From Desulfobacterium sp. (GTDB lineage Bacteria; Desulfobacterota; Desulfobacteria; Desulfobacterales; Desulfobacteraceae): a stretch of 59,678 nucleotides of DNA. Shown one piece after another: positions 35,411 to 43,159 of this stretch. The notes below the pieces were generated by a model, which did no database searches, had not been told where the DNA came from, and saw only the letters and a list, made by a program, of their open reading frames with translations. The stretch lies in the NCBI GenBank assembly GCA_016342325.1, contig JAEINR010000026.1, positions 1 through 59,678 of the forward strand. The letters run 5' to 3'. How positions within the stretch are numbered: position 1 is the stretch's first letter; every line of letters begins with the position of its first letter. Both the position numbers and the translations under genes were made by a program.

Positions 35411-36618
35411 TAAACCTTGACCGCCCTCAAGGTAAACTGATTGGTTTCAAGGGAATTCCTGTCACCAAGGCCCAAAGCACAGACATCATCGATGAACTTT
35501 GCGCCCGCAGGGGTTGGGGGAAATTTCTGGTAGTTGATCATCTCCACCTTAAGACCCACCTCTGAAAGGGCCTCGATCAAAGACGCTTCAGTGAACCATC
35601 GAATATGGGACATGCACAAAGGGCCCACGGGAATGTACTGAAATTTGCCTTTCATGAGATCCTTGACAATGGTCCAGTGGCCGGCATTGGGAATGCTCAC
35701 CACAAAATGCCCCCCTGTTTTCAAATAGATGACAAGTCGTTTGAGCATGTCCCAGGGATCATAGAGATGCTCAATGATATCGCCGCAATTGACAAGATCG
35801 AATCTCTCTTCAATATCAACATCCTCAATTTTCGCGACCATGACCTTGTCATAATGGGCCTTTGCCATGGCAGCCATGTGGGGATTCATCTCTATGCCTG
35901 TCAACCGTATTTCCGGTCGTTCCTGTTTCAGCCTTTTTCCGTAAAAGCCCATGGCGCACCCCACGTCCAGGACATTTTTCACACCATCGGGAATCAGCTG
36001 AACCAGATCATCCCGCTGGGCACCGTAATAATCCCCAAAGGCATGGACAAAAGCGCCCTTGTTGACACGGATTTTTTCCCTCAGGGATTCCGGGAGTTCA
36101 TGGTTGAGCCTTGACAGCTCCACTCCAAGATCCATGGGCCGACGACGATCAAACAGCCCCTTTCGGTCAAACAACCGCTTGTGGTACAGGACAACTGCCG
36201 GATCATGATTGGCAACAGGCTGAATCTGCCTGTTTTCATCCCCTGCAATTATCCCGGCCACCTCAAGATAGCTGGTAACATTCAAATAAATGGCAGGAAG
36301 ATCTGCCGCCTGCTCCGGAAATGCTGTGGTGTTAAAAACCGGCACACAGGCCGAAGCCTCGTTTTTACAAGCACGGATCATCTGCTCCACGGCCTCGGAA
36401 GCCATGAGGATTTCAGGATCTGTCACCACCAGCAGAAAATCCCCTTTCACAGCGGACAATGCATCCTTGAGGGTCAGCCCCCCGGAATAGTCCACCCACA
36501 CAAGCTCCCTACACCAGGAGGCCATGAGATCCTTGCACACCTTTCGGCAAAAATCATAGGAGAACTTAACTTCGGCAATATCAGCAGCCTCTTTTTCAGG
36601 CCAAAAAATCGTTATCAA
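35410..36618 (-). CDS. SAM-dependent methyltransferase with N-terminal GT2-like remnant domain
   Basis: A 402-residue protein in two parts. Residues 1 to about 200 have a Rossmann-like pattern reminiscent of a GT-A fold (ITIFWPEKEAADIAEVKFSY, GDFLLVVTDPEILMA) but lack a clear DxD. From about 205 a class I methyltransferase follows: VLDVGCAMGFYGKRL (motif I), GIEMNPHMAAMAKAHYD, LVNCGDIIEHLYDP and LKTGGHFVVSIPNAGH. The start is TTG at 36618, with AGAGG 9 nt before it and no in-frame ATG nearby. The gene is 21 nt after a truncated methyltransferase, and likely modifies the exported chain. Confidence 0.88.
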   Translation of the reverse strand: MITIFWPEKEAADIAEVKFSYDFCRKVCKDLMASWCRELVWVDYSGGLTLKDALSAVKGDFLLVVTDPEILMASEAVEQMIRACKNEASACVPVFNTTAFPEQAADLPAIYLNVTSYLEVAGIIAGDENRQIQPVANHDPAVVLYHKRLFDRKGLFDRRRPMDLGVELSRLNHELPESLREKIRVNKGAFVHAFGDYYGAQRDDLVQLIPDGVKNVLDVGCAMGFYGKRLKQERPEIRLTGIEMNPHMAAMAKAHYDKVMVAKIEDVDIEERFDLVNCGDIIEHLYDPWDMLKRLVIYLKTGGHFVVSIPNAGHWTIVKDLMKGKFQYIPVGPLCMSHIRWFTEASLIEALSEVGLKVEMINYQKFPPTPAGAKFIDDVCALGLGDRNSLETNQFTLRAVKV

Positions 36619-36639
36619 AACTTCATTCCTCTTTTTTCC

Positions 36640-36939
36640 CTATAACCATGATTCCATCTGCCTTATCAAGGGATCAGGATTACCGGCACCGCACCCAAGG
36701 TCCAGGATACTTACCGGTTCACACCTGTCGGCAACACGGGCAGCAAGTTTTTTAAAAAACCGCTCACGCTTGAATTCAAATCCCAATATTTTTTCAAAAA
36801 AAGACCGGTGCCGTTCGATAAACGGGGTTCCCCTTATGGGACGCCCGATTCTTTTAAGATTGAATCCCTTGTGGGGATCGTCATGCCATTCATCAAAAAA
36901 AGCCACCATCCCGGATTCATCGGGTTTAATCTGCCCCAT
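36640..36939 (-). pseudogene. Truncated methyltransferase (N-terminal part only)
   Basis: About 99 residues from the ATG at 36939 (AGGGG 6 nt upstream; a TTG at 36945 is also in frame). The sequence runs into a textbook SAM motif I, VSILDLGCGAGNPDPLIRQM, and stops seven residues later, so the fold is missing strands 2-7. No continuation is evident in the 21 nt before the next gene. It is probably the head of a decayed methyltransferase, kept in phase with its neighbours in the operon; a small protein of its own is possible but unlikely to bind SAM normally. Confidence 0.65.
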
Positions 36940-36948
36940 GGCCAACCC

Positions 36949-37917
36949 CTATTGCCGTGAATAGATGAACTGGGCGGGAGTCTCCCTTCGAATTATCCCG
37001 TTGGCAAGGACCTCCTCGTTTTGCACATGTTGTGCAGCCCAGGTGTCGCATTCACTGCAAAAGGCGTAGGAACCCGGGCCCTTTTTACCATGGAGATCCC
37101 TCACTTCTTGAAAGGCGTCGCCGTTCCAGATCTCCGCAATACTCTGTTTGTTCAGATCTCCCATCACCGCTTCACAATGGATATCCTCGCAGCAGATCGC
37201 CACCCGGCCGTCCCAGGTCACCACCATCTGTCGAGCGATCAGGGGGCACGGAGCAGGCTTCGGCAATTCACCAAAGAGTCTCCTGGACCCAACGGGCCTG
37301 TATTTTGAAATCATAATACTTGACGCATGGGGGAACCATCGTTCAACATAGTCCTTTTCCTGGTGGATAATCTCGGGAAGTCCAACCATGTTGAAACTCA
37401 GAGCTGGGTTTGCCCTGCCCGTCTCGTTCTTTAACCGAATCAATTCCGCGAGATTTGATTCAATCAGGTCAAGGTCGGACCCCCTTCTGTACCGGGCATG
37501 GGGTTCCTTTTCCACCCCATCCACACTGAATGCCATAAAATCGATGCCGGCTTCCAAAAGCTTTTTGGAAACATCCGGTTTCAGGGCCATGACGTTTGTC
37601 ATGAACCCAACTTTTACATTATCGATCTTTGAGGCCTGTTCAACAAGATCCAAAAGATGGGGATAGATAAGGGGTTCACCCGCACCATGGGTTATGAGAT
37701 GAATTTCCTGGCCACACCCGTCGATCTCTTTCAGAACCTTTTGCCACAGCCTTGGGTCCATATCCCCCAAGCTTCTGATTTTTTTTGCACCTTTACCATG
37801 GAAATGACACATCACACATGCTTCATTGCACCTGTTGGTCACCTCGAGAATGATCTCCATCGGAAGATTTGTTTTACACATGCTCACCACCTTAAGTTTA
37901 CCATTACGCATTGACAC
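36949..37917 (-). CDS. Radical SAM/SPASM-type protein
   Basis: A 322-residue radical SAM enzyme. The iron-sulfur motif CNEACVMC is at residues 30-37 (Cys30, Cys34, Cys37), followed by GAGEPLIYPHL (the GGE-like motif) and FSVDGVEKEPHARYRRG. The C-terminal part has CPLIARQMVVTWDGRVAICCEDI, written in two overlapping pieces CPLIARQMVVTWDG and GRVAICCEDI, and CSECDTW: the SPASM-type auxiliary cluster ligands. Starts are GTG at 37917 or ATG at 37911; neither has a clear ribosome site. It is the first gene of the operon down to 25105. Radical SAM/SPASM proteins in glycan loci may act on sugars or peptides; the substrate is unknown. Confidence 0.9.
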   Translation of the reverse strand: MSMRNGKLKVVSMCKTNLPMEIILEVTNRCNEACVMCHFHGKGAKKIRSLGDMDPRLWQKVLKEIDGCGQEIHLITHGAGEPLIYPHLLDLVEQASKIDNVKVGFMTNVMALKPDVSKKLLEAGIDFMAFSVDGVEKEPHARYRRGSDLDLIESNLAELIRLKNETGRANPALSFNMVGLPEIIHQEKDYVERWFPHASSIMISKYRPVGSRRLFGELPKPAPCPLIARQMVVTWDGRVAICCEDIHCEAVMGDLNKQSIAEIWNGDAFQEVRDLHGKKGPGSYAFCSECDTWAAQHVQNEEVLANGIIRRETPAQFIYSRQ

Positions 37918-38017
37918 GCATTAATAGTACAATGCAGTACCAAGGTCAAGGGTTGCAGGGATAGCCCATGTAAAAAATAAGCCGACCCTTTATCGCCGTC
38001 CCCAGTGGATTCATAAT

Positions 38018-38045
38018 TTTATAGATAAACGCTTGTCATTTCCAA
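38018..38045 (-). promoter_or_regulatory. Candidate promoter for the radical SAM-led operon
   Basis: On the minus strand TTGGAA (38045-38040) and TATAAA (38023-38018) are 16 nt apart, about 100 nt before the start at 37917. In the same 241-nt gap TTTACT-atctt-AGTAAA (38071-38087) is an operator-like inverted repeat lying between this promoter and the plus-strand gene at 38159. Confidence 0.35.
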
Positions 38046-38158
38046 ACGAGCATGTTACCGCTAAATCCATTTTACTATCTTAGTAAAGATTTTGCGACAT
38101 AGAACCACAGGAGTGGTAATTGTCGAACATATTTCATTTTTAAATCTGGAGAAAAAAT

Positions 38159-39220
38159 ATGAAAAAGGTTTTAATTGCTTTATTGTTTTGGGGATTAACA
38201 CTTCAAGCTTCAGCAGCAACCCTGAATGATGCAAACAAGCTGTTTACCTGGGCAGAGGAAACATATCCAGCGATTTTCAGTCCGGCAGGAACAGAAACCA
38301 TAGAAGCCGACAATTTTTTTTGCCGGTTTTATTCAGACACGGGAACATACTATGCCACGTTAGGAAACGATGTTTATATTTTCAGCCCCATGTTTGGAGA
38401 CAGTGTCATCACCCTTGGAAAAACAAGTGATTTTATCCAGCCGACAGAACCGAATTTCAAATTCACCAAAGATTGGTTAAATGGCAAAACACTTTATAAT
38501 GTCTATTTCGAAGATGATGATAACAAATGGGAAATAGCTACATTTACTTTTACGGATACATCGTTATCCGCAGTCTCGGATAATGATGAAAATGATAGAA
38601 TAGATAATGCTCCTTATGCCATTACCAACGAAGGCTATCTTTCCTTCACAGCCTATGATGAGAATGAGGGAAAAGAAGAGACAGATTATATAAAAGGGTT
38701 AGAACTGACCAATGATTATCTGAGCCTCTTTTGGACAGATGAGATTGAAGATTTCAGTGGCAGCACCCCAAATGATGAATATTTTTATTTTGATCTGCAA
38801 ACGGCTCAAAATTTTGTAACCACAAAAAATGCCGACATTGCCGCCAATAGTGAAATGGTTACAATCGAAGGTAAAGTCACCTTTGTTGATTCTGATGGGA
38901 ATCCAATTGCAGCCCCATCTGATGCGGCAATCAGAATCACATCAGACAATGACCAAGCCAAAGACCATTGGGGACGCGGATTTACGATATCTGTAAACAG
39001 CGATGGCACATTCAGCAAGACCAAAAGCATGTATGAGAACAGCTACAAAGAGGGACATACATTCAGCATAGCAATTTTTAAAAACCATATCGATGTAGAT
39101 GAACTGAATTGGGATTCCAACGAAGATGCGTATAAACATTTGGGAAACAATGTTTCTTATGGGGCATGGAAAGAGATCATTGTCTCTCCCCAGGATTTCC
39201 AAGATAGAAGCACTCAGTAA
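38159..39220 (+). CDS. Secreted protein with LFxWAExxYP-type domain
   Basis: A 353-residue exported protein: signal peptide MKKVLIALLFWGLTLQASA with cleavage after about residue 20, then a domain starting NDANKLFTWAEETYPAIFSP and containing the YYATLGNDVYIF and DSVITLG strands. I recognise this LFxWAExxYPxxF pattern from many uncharacterised secreted bacterial proteins. The remainder is acidic and beta-rich, without Cys pairs, and ends in a Cna/carboxypeptidase-regulatory-like stretch (VTIEGKVTFVDSDGNPI). GGAG stands 8 nt before the ATG. The gene is visibly more A/T rich than its neighbours, which may indicate recent acquisition. No enzymatic motif is visible. Confidence 0.8.
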   Translation: MKKVLIALLFWGLTLQASAATLNDANKLFTWAEETYPAIFSPAGTETIEADNFFCRFYSDTGTYYATLGNDVYIFSPMFGDSVITLGKTSDFIQPTEPNFKFTKDWLNGKTLYNVYFEDDDNKWEIATFTFTDTSLSAVSDNDENDRIDNAPYAITNEGYLSFTAYDENEGKEETDYIKGLELTNDYLSLFWTDEIEDFSGSTPNDEYFYFDLQTAQNFVTTKNADIAANSEMVTIEGKVTFVDSDGNPIAAPSDAAIRITSDNDQAKDHWGRGFTISVNSDGTFSKTKSMYENSYKEGHTFSIAIFKNHIDVDELNWDSNEDAYKHLGNNVSYGAWKEIIVSPQDFQDRSTQ

Positions 39221-39229
39221 ACTAAGAAT

Positions 39230-39274
39230 ACTGGGTTCATATCATTCCGATCAACGGAAGAATATAAACCCAGT
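39230..39274. terminator. Stem-loop between convergent genes
   Basis: ACTGGGTTCATATCATTCCG pairs with the complementary arm ending in AACCCAGT (18 of about 20 positions), loop ATCAA. It lies 10 nt after one stop and 3 nt before the other (39278), so it probably ends both transcripts. There is no long T run. Confidence 0.7.
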
Positions 39275-39277
39275 GCG

Positions 39278-40288
39278 TTAAAACAGATCCGCGTCTGCCA
39301 TGGTATAATAGAGATTATTGTTTATCCAGGCGGCATCCGGAGAGTGATCAAAGGTTTTTATGGTGGAAATTATTCCCAGGGGTTCATCCTGCTCCTCAAA
39401 TCCCGCCCCAAGAGCAGAAGCGTTCAGGAAGTGGCCTCCAGGGAGCCAGGTCTCCAGGCTCAACACCCCCCGGGATCGAAGCATTTTACCGATTTTTGCA
39501 AACAGAACACCATAGTTCCTATCTGATTCGGGCATGAGCATATCCACAAGTGTTGCAGCACCATCCTTAAAAGAAAGGACAGCATACCCTTGGATCTCCC
39601 TTGAGAACATCCCCTTAAGGCACCAGATCTCATAGGCTTTTTCAGGATGGCGACAAAACCGCCAGCGCAGGAATTCAGCGTTTCGAACAACAGCGTATGG
39701 ATAGTCCCTGGTGCACCTCTGCCATAGCCTGTCAAACGCTTCTCCCGGTTTTTCAACCCGTTTAATTCCCAGGAGAGAGCGCCTATTTTTGACCGCAAGC
39801 ACCCCGGTATCCCCCTTTAGATAAACAACCCGGCTCTCCAGGGGGGCATAACCCATTATCCGTTTTCCAAGATCAAAATGAAATTTTCCTGGAAAACCGT
39901 ACAACAGTTCGGCAGAATTCTCCCCACAGAAGAACTCATAGAAAGCCTTGCCAGTTCTGACAAAAAGCCCCTTTCCCCTGAAATCCGGATGGGACATGAT
40001 ATCCATGAGCTGAACAATAACAACCCCTTTGCCATCCCTTGAGGCCTTAAACGGGATGCCGCCGTATAGGGCAAGGATCTCTTTTTCTTCCGATTCGCAC
40101 AACAGAAGTGCCTGGCGGTATGGATTATCAAGATACTTCCACCGCCAGAGATCCGGGTTCATTTCGTGGTTAAAGGCAAATTTCCATAGCTCCAGCACCT
40201 TTTTTTCGTCATCTTCGTGATACCTGCGGAGAATAAATTTCCCTGCCTCTGTCTCAACTTGTCTTTCCATCCCTGTTCTCCCCGACAT
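39278..40288 (-). CDS. GNAT-fold N-acetyltransferase-like protein
   Basis: A 336-residue protein with an N-terminal GNAT domain: FILRRYHEDDEKKVLELWKF is the usual first helix, and MDIMSHPDFRGKGLFVRTGK is motif A with the acetyl-CoA binding R/Q-x-x-G-x-G/A form (RGKGLF). The C-terminal half (YAVVRNAEFLRWRFCRHPEK, GYAVLSFKDG) looks like a second GNAT-like half, as in FemAB/Eis-type double-GNAT proteins. Start: ATG at 40288, or the ATG at 40270, which has the better GGGGAG. It follows no other gene closely. Acetylation of a sugar or amine in glycan synthesis is possible from context only. Confidence 0.82.
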   Translation of the reverse strand: MSGRTGMERQVETEAGKFILRRYHEDDEKKVLELWKFAFNHEMNPDLWRWKYLDNPYRQALLLCESEEKEILALYGGIPFKASRDGKGVVIVQLMDIMSHPDFRGKGLFVRTGKAFYEFFCGENSAELLYGFPGKFHFDLGKRIMGYAPLESRVVYLKGDTGVLAVKNRRSLLGIKRVEKPGEAFDRLWQRCTRDYPYAVVRNAEFLRWRFCRHPEKAYEIWCLKGMFSREIQGYAVLSFKDGAATLVDMLMPESDRNYGVLFAKIGKMLRSRGVLSLETWLPGGHFLNASALGAGFEEQDEPLGIISTIKTFDHSPDAAWINNNLYYTMADADLF

Positions 40289-40505
40289 CCTTTCTTCCTA
40301 AACCATCCGTCATTGATTGAAATAAGAATCACATGCAATTTATAAAACGCAGCCGTCAAAGGTCACCAATCCAATAAAAAACAACATTTTCCGTATACTA
40401 AACGAAAAGGCTGAACTGTCAAATAAATTATCCTGAAAACAAAGCGGACCACGTTTTTAACATCAACGATTCTATTAATGCAGTCACTGTTGTGTTTTTA
40501 TTGTG

Positions 40506-40535
40506 TTGACACAGAATAGAAATCACACGTATATT
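40506..40535 (+). promoter_or_regulatory. Strong sigma70-type promoter before the broken antitoxin gene
   Basis: TTGACA at 40506-40511 and TATATT at 40530-40535 are 18 nt apart. AAGGAG at 40558-40563 is 6 nt before the ATG of the broken AbrB-like gene. Upstream DNA (40289-40505) is A/T rich with no visible gene. Confidence 0.6.
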
Positions 40536-40569
40536 TGTTTAAAAGTTTAATTGTTAAAAGGAGAACGTT

Positions 40570-40684
40570 ATGTCTGCAATAATGAAAATCAGCCCACAGG
40601 GCCAGATCCGAATACCCAAAAAAATATAATAACTTGCCAAAAAAATTCAAGATCGGAAAAAAAGAAATTTGCGTACAAAAATGA
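40570..40684 (+). pseudogene. Frameshifted AbrB/MazE-type antitoxin remnant
   Basis: The first 19 codons read MSAIMKISPQGQIRIPKKI and then stop (TAA, 40627-40629). That is the start of the swapped-hairpin AbrB fold (compare the usual ...GQVTIPKxIR of MazE/VapB/AbrB antitoxins). In the +1 frame coding continues as NNLPKKFKIGKKEICVQK to a TGA at 40682-40684, so a single-base loss or more has split the gene. The promoter and ribosome site are intact. No toxin (PIN or MazF) follows; the next gene is convergent. Confidence 0.65.
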
Positions 40685-40719
40685 GCAAAACCCAAGTTCA
40701 TAGGTTTGACCCCATTTTC

Positions 40720-41061
40720 CTATAGAAAAACCCTATAATTTATGTGTAGAGCATGTGAAAACAACTTAGCATTTTTCTTTCCAATAGGACGGATTCCCCT
40801 TTCCATTTCTGAAATGTGTCTTTGGGGAATTCCTGTCTTCTCAGAAAGCTGCACCTGAGTTAACTCTTCCTTATACCGGGATCCACGTAAAGAGGTTCCG
40901 GCTTCATTTCCTTCAAATTCTTTGAATGCGTCTCTCCAAGGGATGGAATCCGTTAGATCAGAAAATCCCAGTGATCGCAGTGCGGCAATAGCTTTCTCTC
41001 TATTTTCTGATGGGCCAAGAAATCTTAGCTCAATAGGGGGCTTTTTCGTGTGTTCCAGCAT
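40720..41061 (-). CDS. XRE-family helix-turn-helix regulator (antitoxin-like)
   Basis: A 113-residue protein. The C-terminal half is an XRE/Cro helix-turn-helix: RYKEELTQVQLSEKTGIP, then RHISEMERGIRPIGKKNAKL, with the recognition helix in GIPQRHISEMERG. The N-terminal half (ENREKAIAALRSLGFSD, IPWRDAFKEF) is the linker seen in a common antitoxin-like XRE group. GGAGG is 7 nt before the ATG. No HigB-type toxin gene lies upstream or downstream in the 150 nt on either side, so it is an orphan antitoxin or a stand-alone regulator. It is convergent with the broken AbrB gene. Confidence 0.88.
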   Translation of the reverse strand: MLEHTKKPPIELRFLGPSENREKAIAALRSLGFSDLTDSIPWRDAFKEFEGNEAGTSLRGSRYKEELTQVQLSEKTGIPQRHISEMERGIRPIGKKNAKLFSHALHINYRVFL

Positions 41062-41153
41062 AGATTACCTCCACAAGATGAATCTGTTTATTTCCATAAT
41101 TTGTCCAATTTCGTTGTGGACAAAAGCAAATACCCTGCTACTGCCATGCCGGT

Positions 41154-41194
41154 TATTTAACGGGAATGCCAATGCCGGCATTCCCGCTAAATAT
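41154..41194 (-). terminator. Stem-loop between the XRE gene and the fragment at 41212
   Basis: CGGGAATGCC (41161-41170) pairs with GGCATTCCCG (41177-41186) around AATGCC, and the flanking ATTTA/TAAAT lengthens the stem. It lies just past the stop at 41212, in the right place to end that transcript. Confidence 0.6.
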
Positions 41195-41211
41195 TTGTGT
41201 TGACGAACTCA

Positions 41212-41562
41212 TCATAGTTTCGTGCCACGGAAAGTGTCCGTGCCAGCACAATATCCGGAAGTGTACTTGCTCTGAAAACGCCAGGTCCAGGACGAATGGC
41301 CGCTAAAACTATTTTCAGTAAACGTATAGGTAATTCCGGAAAGGGTTGTGGTTCCAGAACCATCTGAATAGCTTCCCGAGGCGGTTACGGTATTGCCGCT
41401 GACCGTACCGTAAAAGACAAAATCATTGCCCTCGTCATCTGTTCCTGAAATAGTGACATTATTTCCAGCCTGCGTCACGGTAAGAACATTTGTATACGTA
41501 TAAATTCCTTCTCCACACTCCCTGGCATCAACGGTGACAGAGGTATTCCATCTGCCGGCCAC
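41212..41562 (-). CDS. Hypothetical beta-rich protein, probably a gene fragment
   Basis: 116 residues from a GTG at 41562 without a ribosome site. The sequence is Gly/Ser/Thr-rich beta-strand repeats (WNTSVTVDARECGEGIYTY, NNVTISGTDDEGND, GTVSGNTVTASGSYSDGSG) with four Cys-containing positions limited to ECGEG and YCAGT, like a small lipocalin- or calycin-type barrel of secreted proteins. The frame stays open upstream to 41638 (VDLNQIDSSIVAGRW), with no ATG or signal peptide, so the 5' end appears lost. It sits directly downstream of the 495-residue secreted protein gene. Confidence 0.5.
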   Translation of the reverse strand: MAGRWNTSVTVDARECGEGIYTYTNVLTVTQAGNNVTISGTDDEGNDFVFYGTVSGNTVTASGSYSDGSGTTTLSGITYTFTENSFSGHSSWTWRFQSKYTSGYCAGTDTFRGTKL

Positions 41563-41647
41563 TATGCTAGAACTGTCAATCTGATTCAGATCAACCCGGT
41601 AGCCTCCAACTCGTTGGTGCCGGGGTTTACCGACACTTTAGCTGGCG

Positions 41648-43135
41648 CTAATGCGATCTCTCCTGCCGGGTTGTCAGCAAGACAATGGAAGCACTGTCCG
41701 GTAACGGAACACAACCATCCGAAGAGTTAACAGCCTTAAAGGTCGCATACACGGTGTGATCATTTCTGGAGATTCCCTTGAATGTGTATGAGGAGATATT
41801 GCCCATGGAGACGCCGTCAACCATCACATCATCAATGGCATACCCCCTGTCAGACGATATTGTGAACGTCTGGTCCCCACCACCTTGAACCTCGGCCATG
41901 CCAGAAGGTTCGATTTTCCCGCCCGATTCAGCATATGATGTAACAGGAAACGCCATTGAACCTTGAATAACAAAGTCGATCTCATCTGAGAGGATCCTGC
42001 CGTTGAAATTCATGGAAGCAGTTGCCGTATACTGGCCCGGCACGAGCCCCAGGCGATAGAGATGGAGCTGGGCTGCGTTGTCAAAATCCCTTGCCAGGTT
42101 GCAATTCTCCCGGTGCACGGTCTCACCATTGGAATTTTTAATTGTCAGCTGAAAAGGGGTCGCAAAAAAATTTACATCAAAATAGGTATCTTCGGGGGTG
42201 AGATGGTCTATGTTGAGAAGTTCCGTGGAAAACCCCGAGACAAAAAGAGACTGGGCATCGTTTAGATTAAGCCCGTATCTGCCGGTAAAATCCACCGCAA
42301 CCAGATCGATGCCGACCCTGTTTGTTTCCCTGGCCCAGGCCATCCATGGGTGGTTGCTCAACCAGGCGCTCTTCTCGATTACCCAAGGGGTTCCGGCGTA
42401 GATAAGATCAGCATCACAACTATCCATCATCATGGACGCAAGTTCGTTTATTCCGCTCCAGTTTCCCGATTCCCATTGGGGTATAAATTTTTTCCAGTAG
42501 TTTTTGTCCAGACTCCAAAACATGTAATGGATCATTGCGCTCAATTCGCAGGCATAACCGTTCATCCCATAGTTCGTGTCCACCCTGTAAATGGTGGAAG
42601 GGGTTATTTGGTCCAGTACCGCGTTGTAGAAATCGCCGGTTAGAAAGGCTTCCAGGCAGATGATGTCAAAACGGAGGTATCTCCCGAATTCAGAGAGATC
42701 AACGCCCCTTTCCATCAACAGCCTGGTGGCGCACAGCCTCAGGCCCTGGGAGGGGTACTCTTCCGTTCGATACACCACGCTCACATCGTTGTTGACCCCG
42801 ATGGGAAGAAACCGATGGGCAAGCTCTGTGGGATAAAAATGATAGAAATTCTCGCTCTCCGACGGCAGAACAGTGCATGTCAGCACCAGGTTGTGGTATG
42901 CGCTGGGACTCATGCCCGGGTGCCCCTGGGGATCGTAGACAACAGTCACCGTGGCATCGGGCTCTCTTCCGGTTATTTCCTTGAAAACATCATAGAACTT
43001 GTTGTGGAACTCCGTAAAAAGCGCCCGGTCCTTCTGGGGAAAACTTTCGTCAAACACAATGGTCACGGCCCCAAAGGAAGAGGTGGCAATAGAGGTGATG
43101 GTCAGCAGCAAAACAACGATACGGCAAAATTTCAA
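41648..43135 (-). CDS. Secreted protein of unknown function with InlB-like C-terminal repeat
   Basis: A 495-residue exported protein; TTG start at 43135 with AGGA 6 nt upstream, signal peptide to about residue 23 (SSFGA). The body (residues 24-330) has motifs such as HFYPTELAHRFLPIG and MNGYACELSAMIHYMFWSLD but no catalytic pattern I can name. The end is a bacterial repeat domain (YAESGGKIEPSGMAEVQGGG, GYAIDDVMVDGVSMGNISSY, TVYATFK) common in surface proteins. The last residues LLTTRQERSH look out of frame: see the finding on a C-terminal frameshift. It follows the GT4 gene by 24 nt. Confidence 0.75.
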   Translation of the reverse strand: MKFCRIVVLLLTITSIATSSFGAVTIVFDESFPQKDRALFTEFHNKFYDVFKEITGREPDATVTVVYDPQGHPGMSPSAYHNLVLTCTVLPSESENFYHFYPTELAHRFLPIGVNNDVSVVYRTEEYPSQGLRLCATRLLMERGVDLSEFGRYLRFDIICLEAFLTGDFYNAVLDQITPSTIYRVDTNYGMNGYACELSAMIHYMFWSLDKNYWKKFIPQWESGNWSGINELASMMMDSCDADLIYAGTPWVIEKSAWLSNHPWMAWARETNRVGIDLVAVDFTGRYGLNLNDAQSLFVSGFSTELLNIDHLTPEDTYFDVNFFATPFQLTIKNSNGETVHRENCNLARDFDNAAQLHLYRLGLVPGQYTATASMNFNGRILSDEIDFVIQGSMAFPVTSYAESGGKIEPSGMAEVQGGGDQTFTISSDRGYAIDDVMVDGVSMGNISSYTFKGISRNDHTVYATFKAVNSSDGCVPLPDSASIVLLTTRQERSH

Positions 43136-43159
43136 TTTTCTTCCTAGGGGTAAAAAGAG

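Noticed and set aside
36949-37917. Assignment as a peptide-modifying (RiPP) maturase
   Set aside because: SPASM-like Cys are present, but no small precursor peptide gene is nearby and the operon is a glycan operon.
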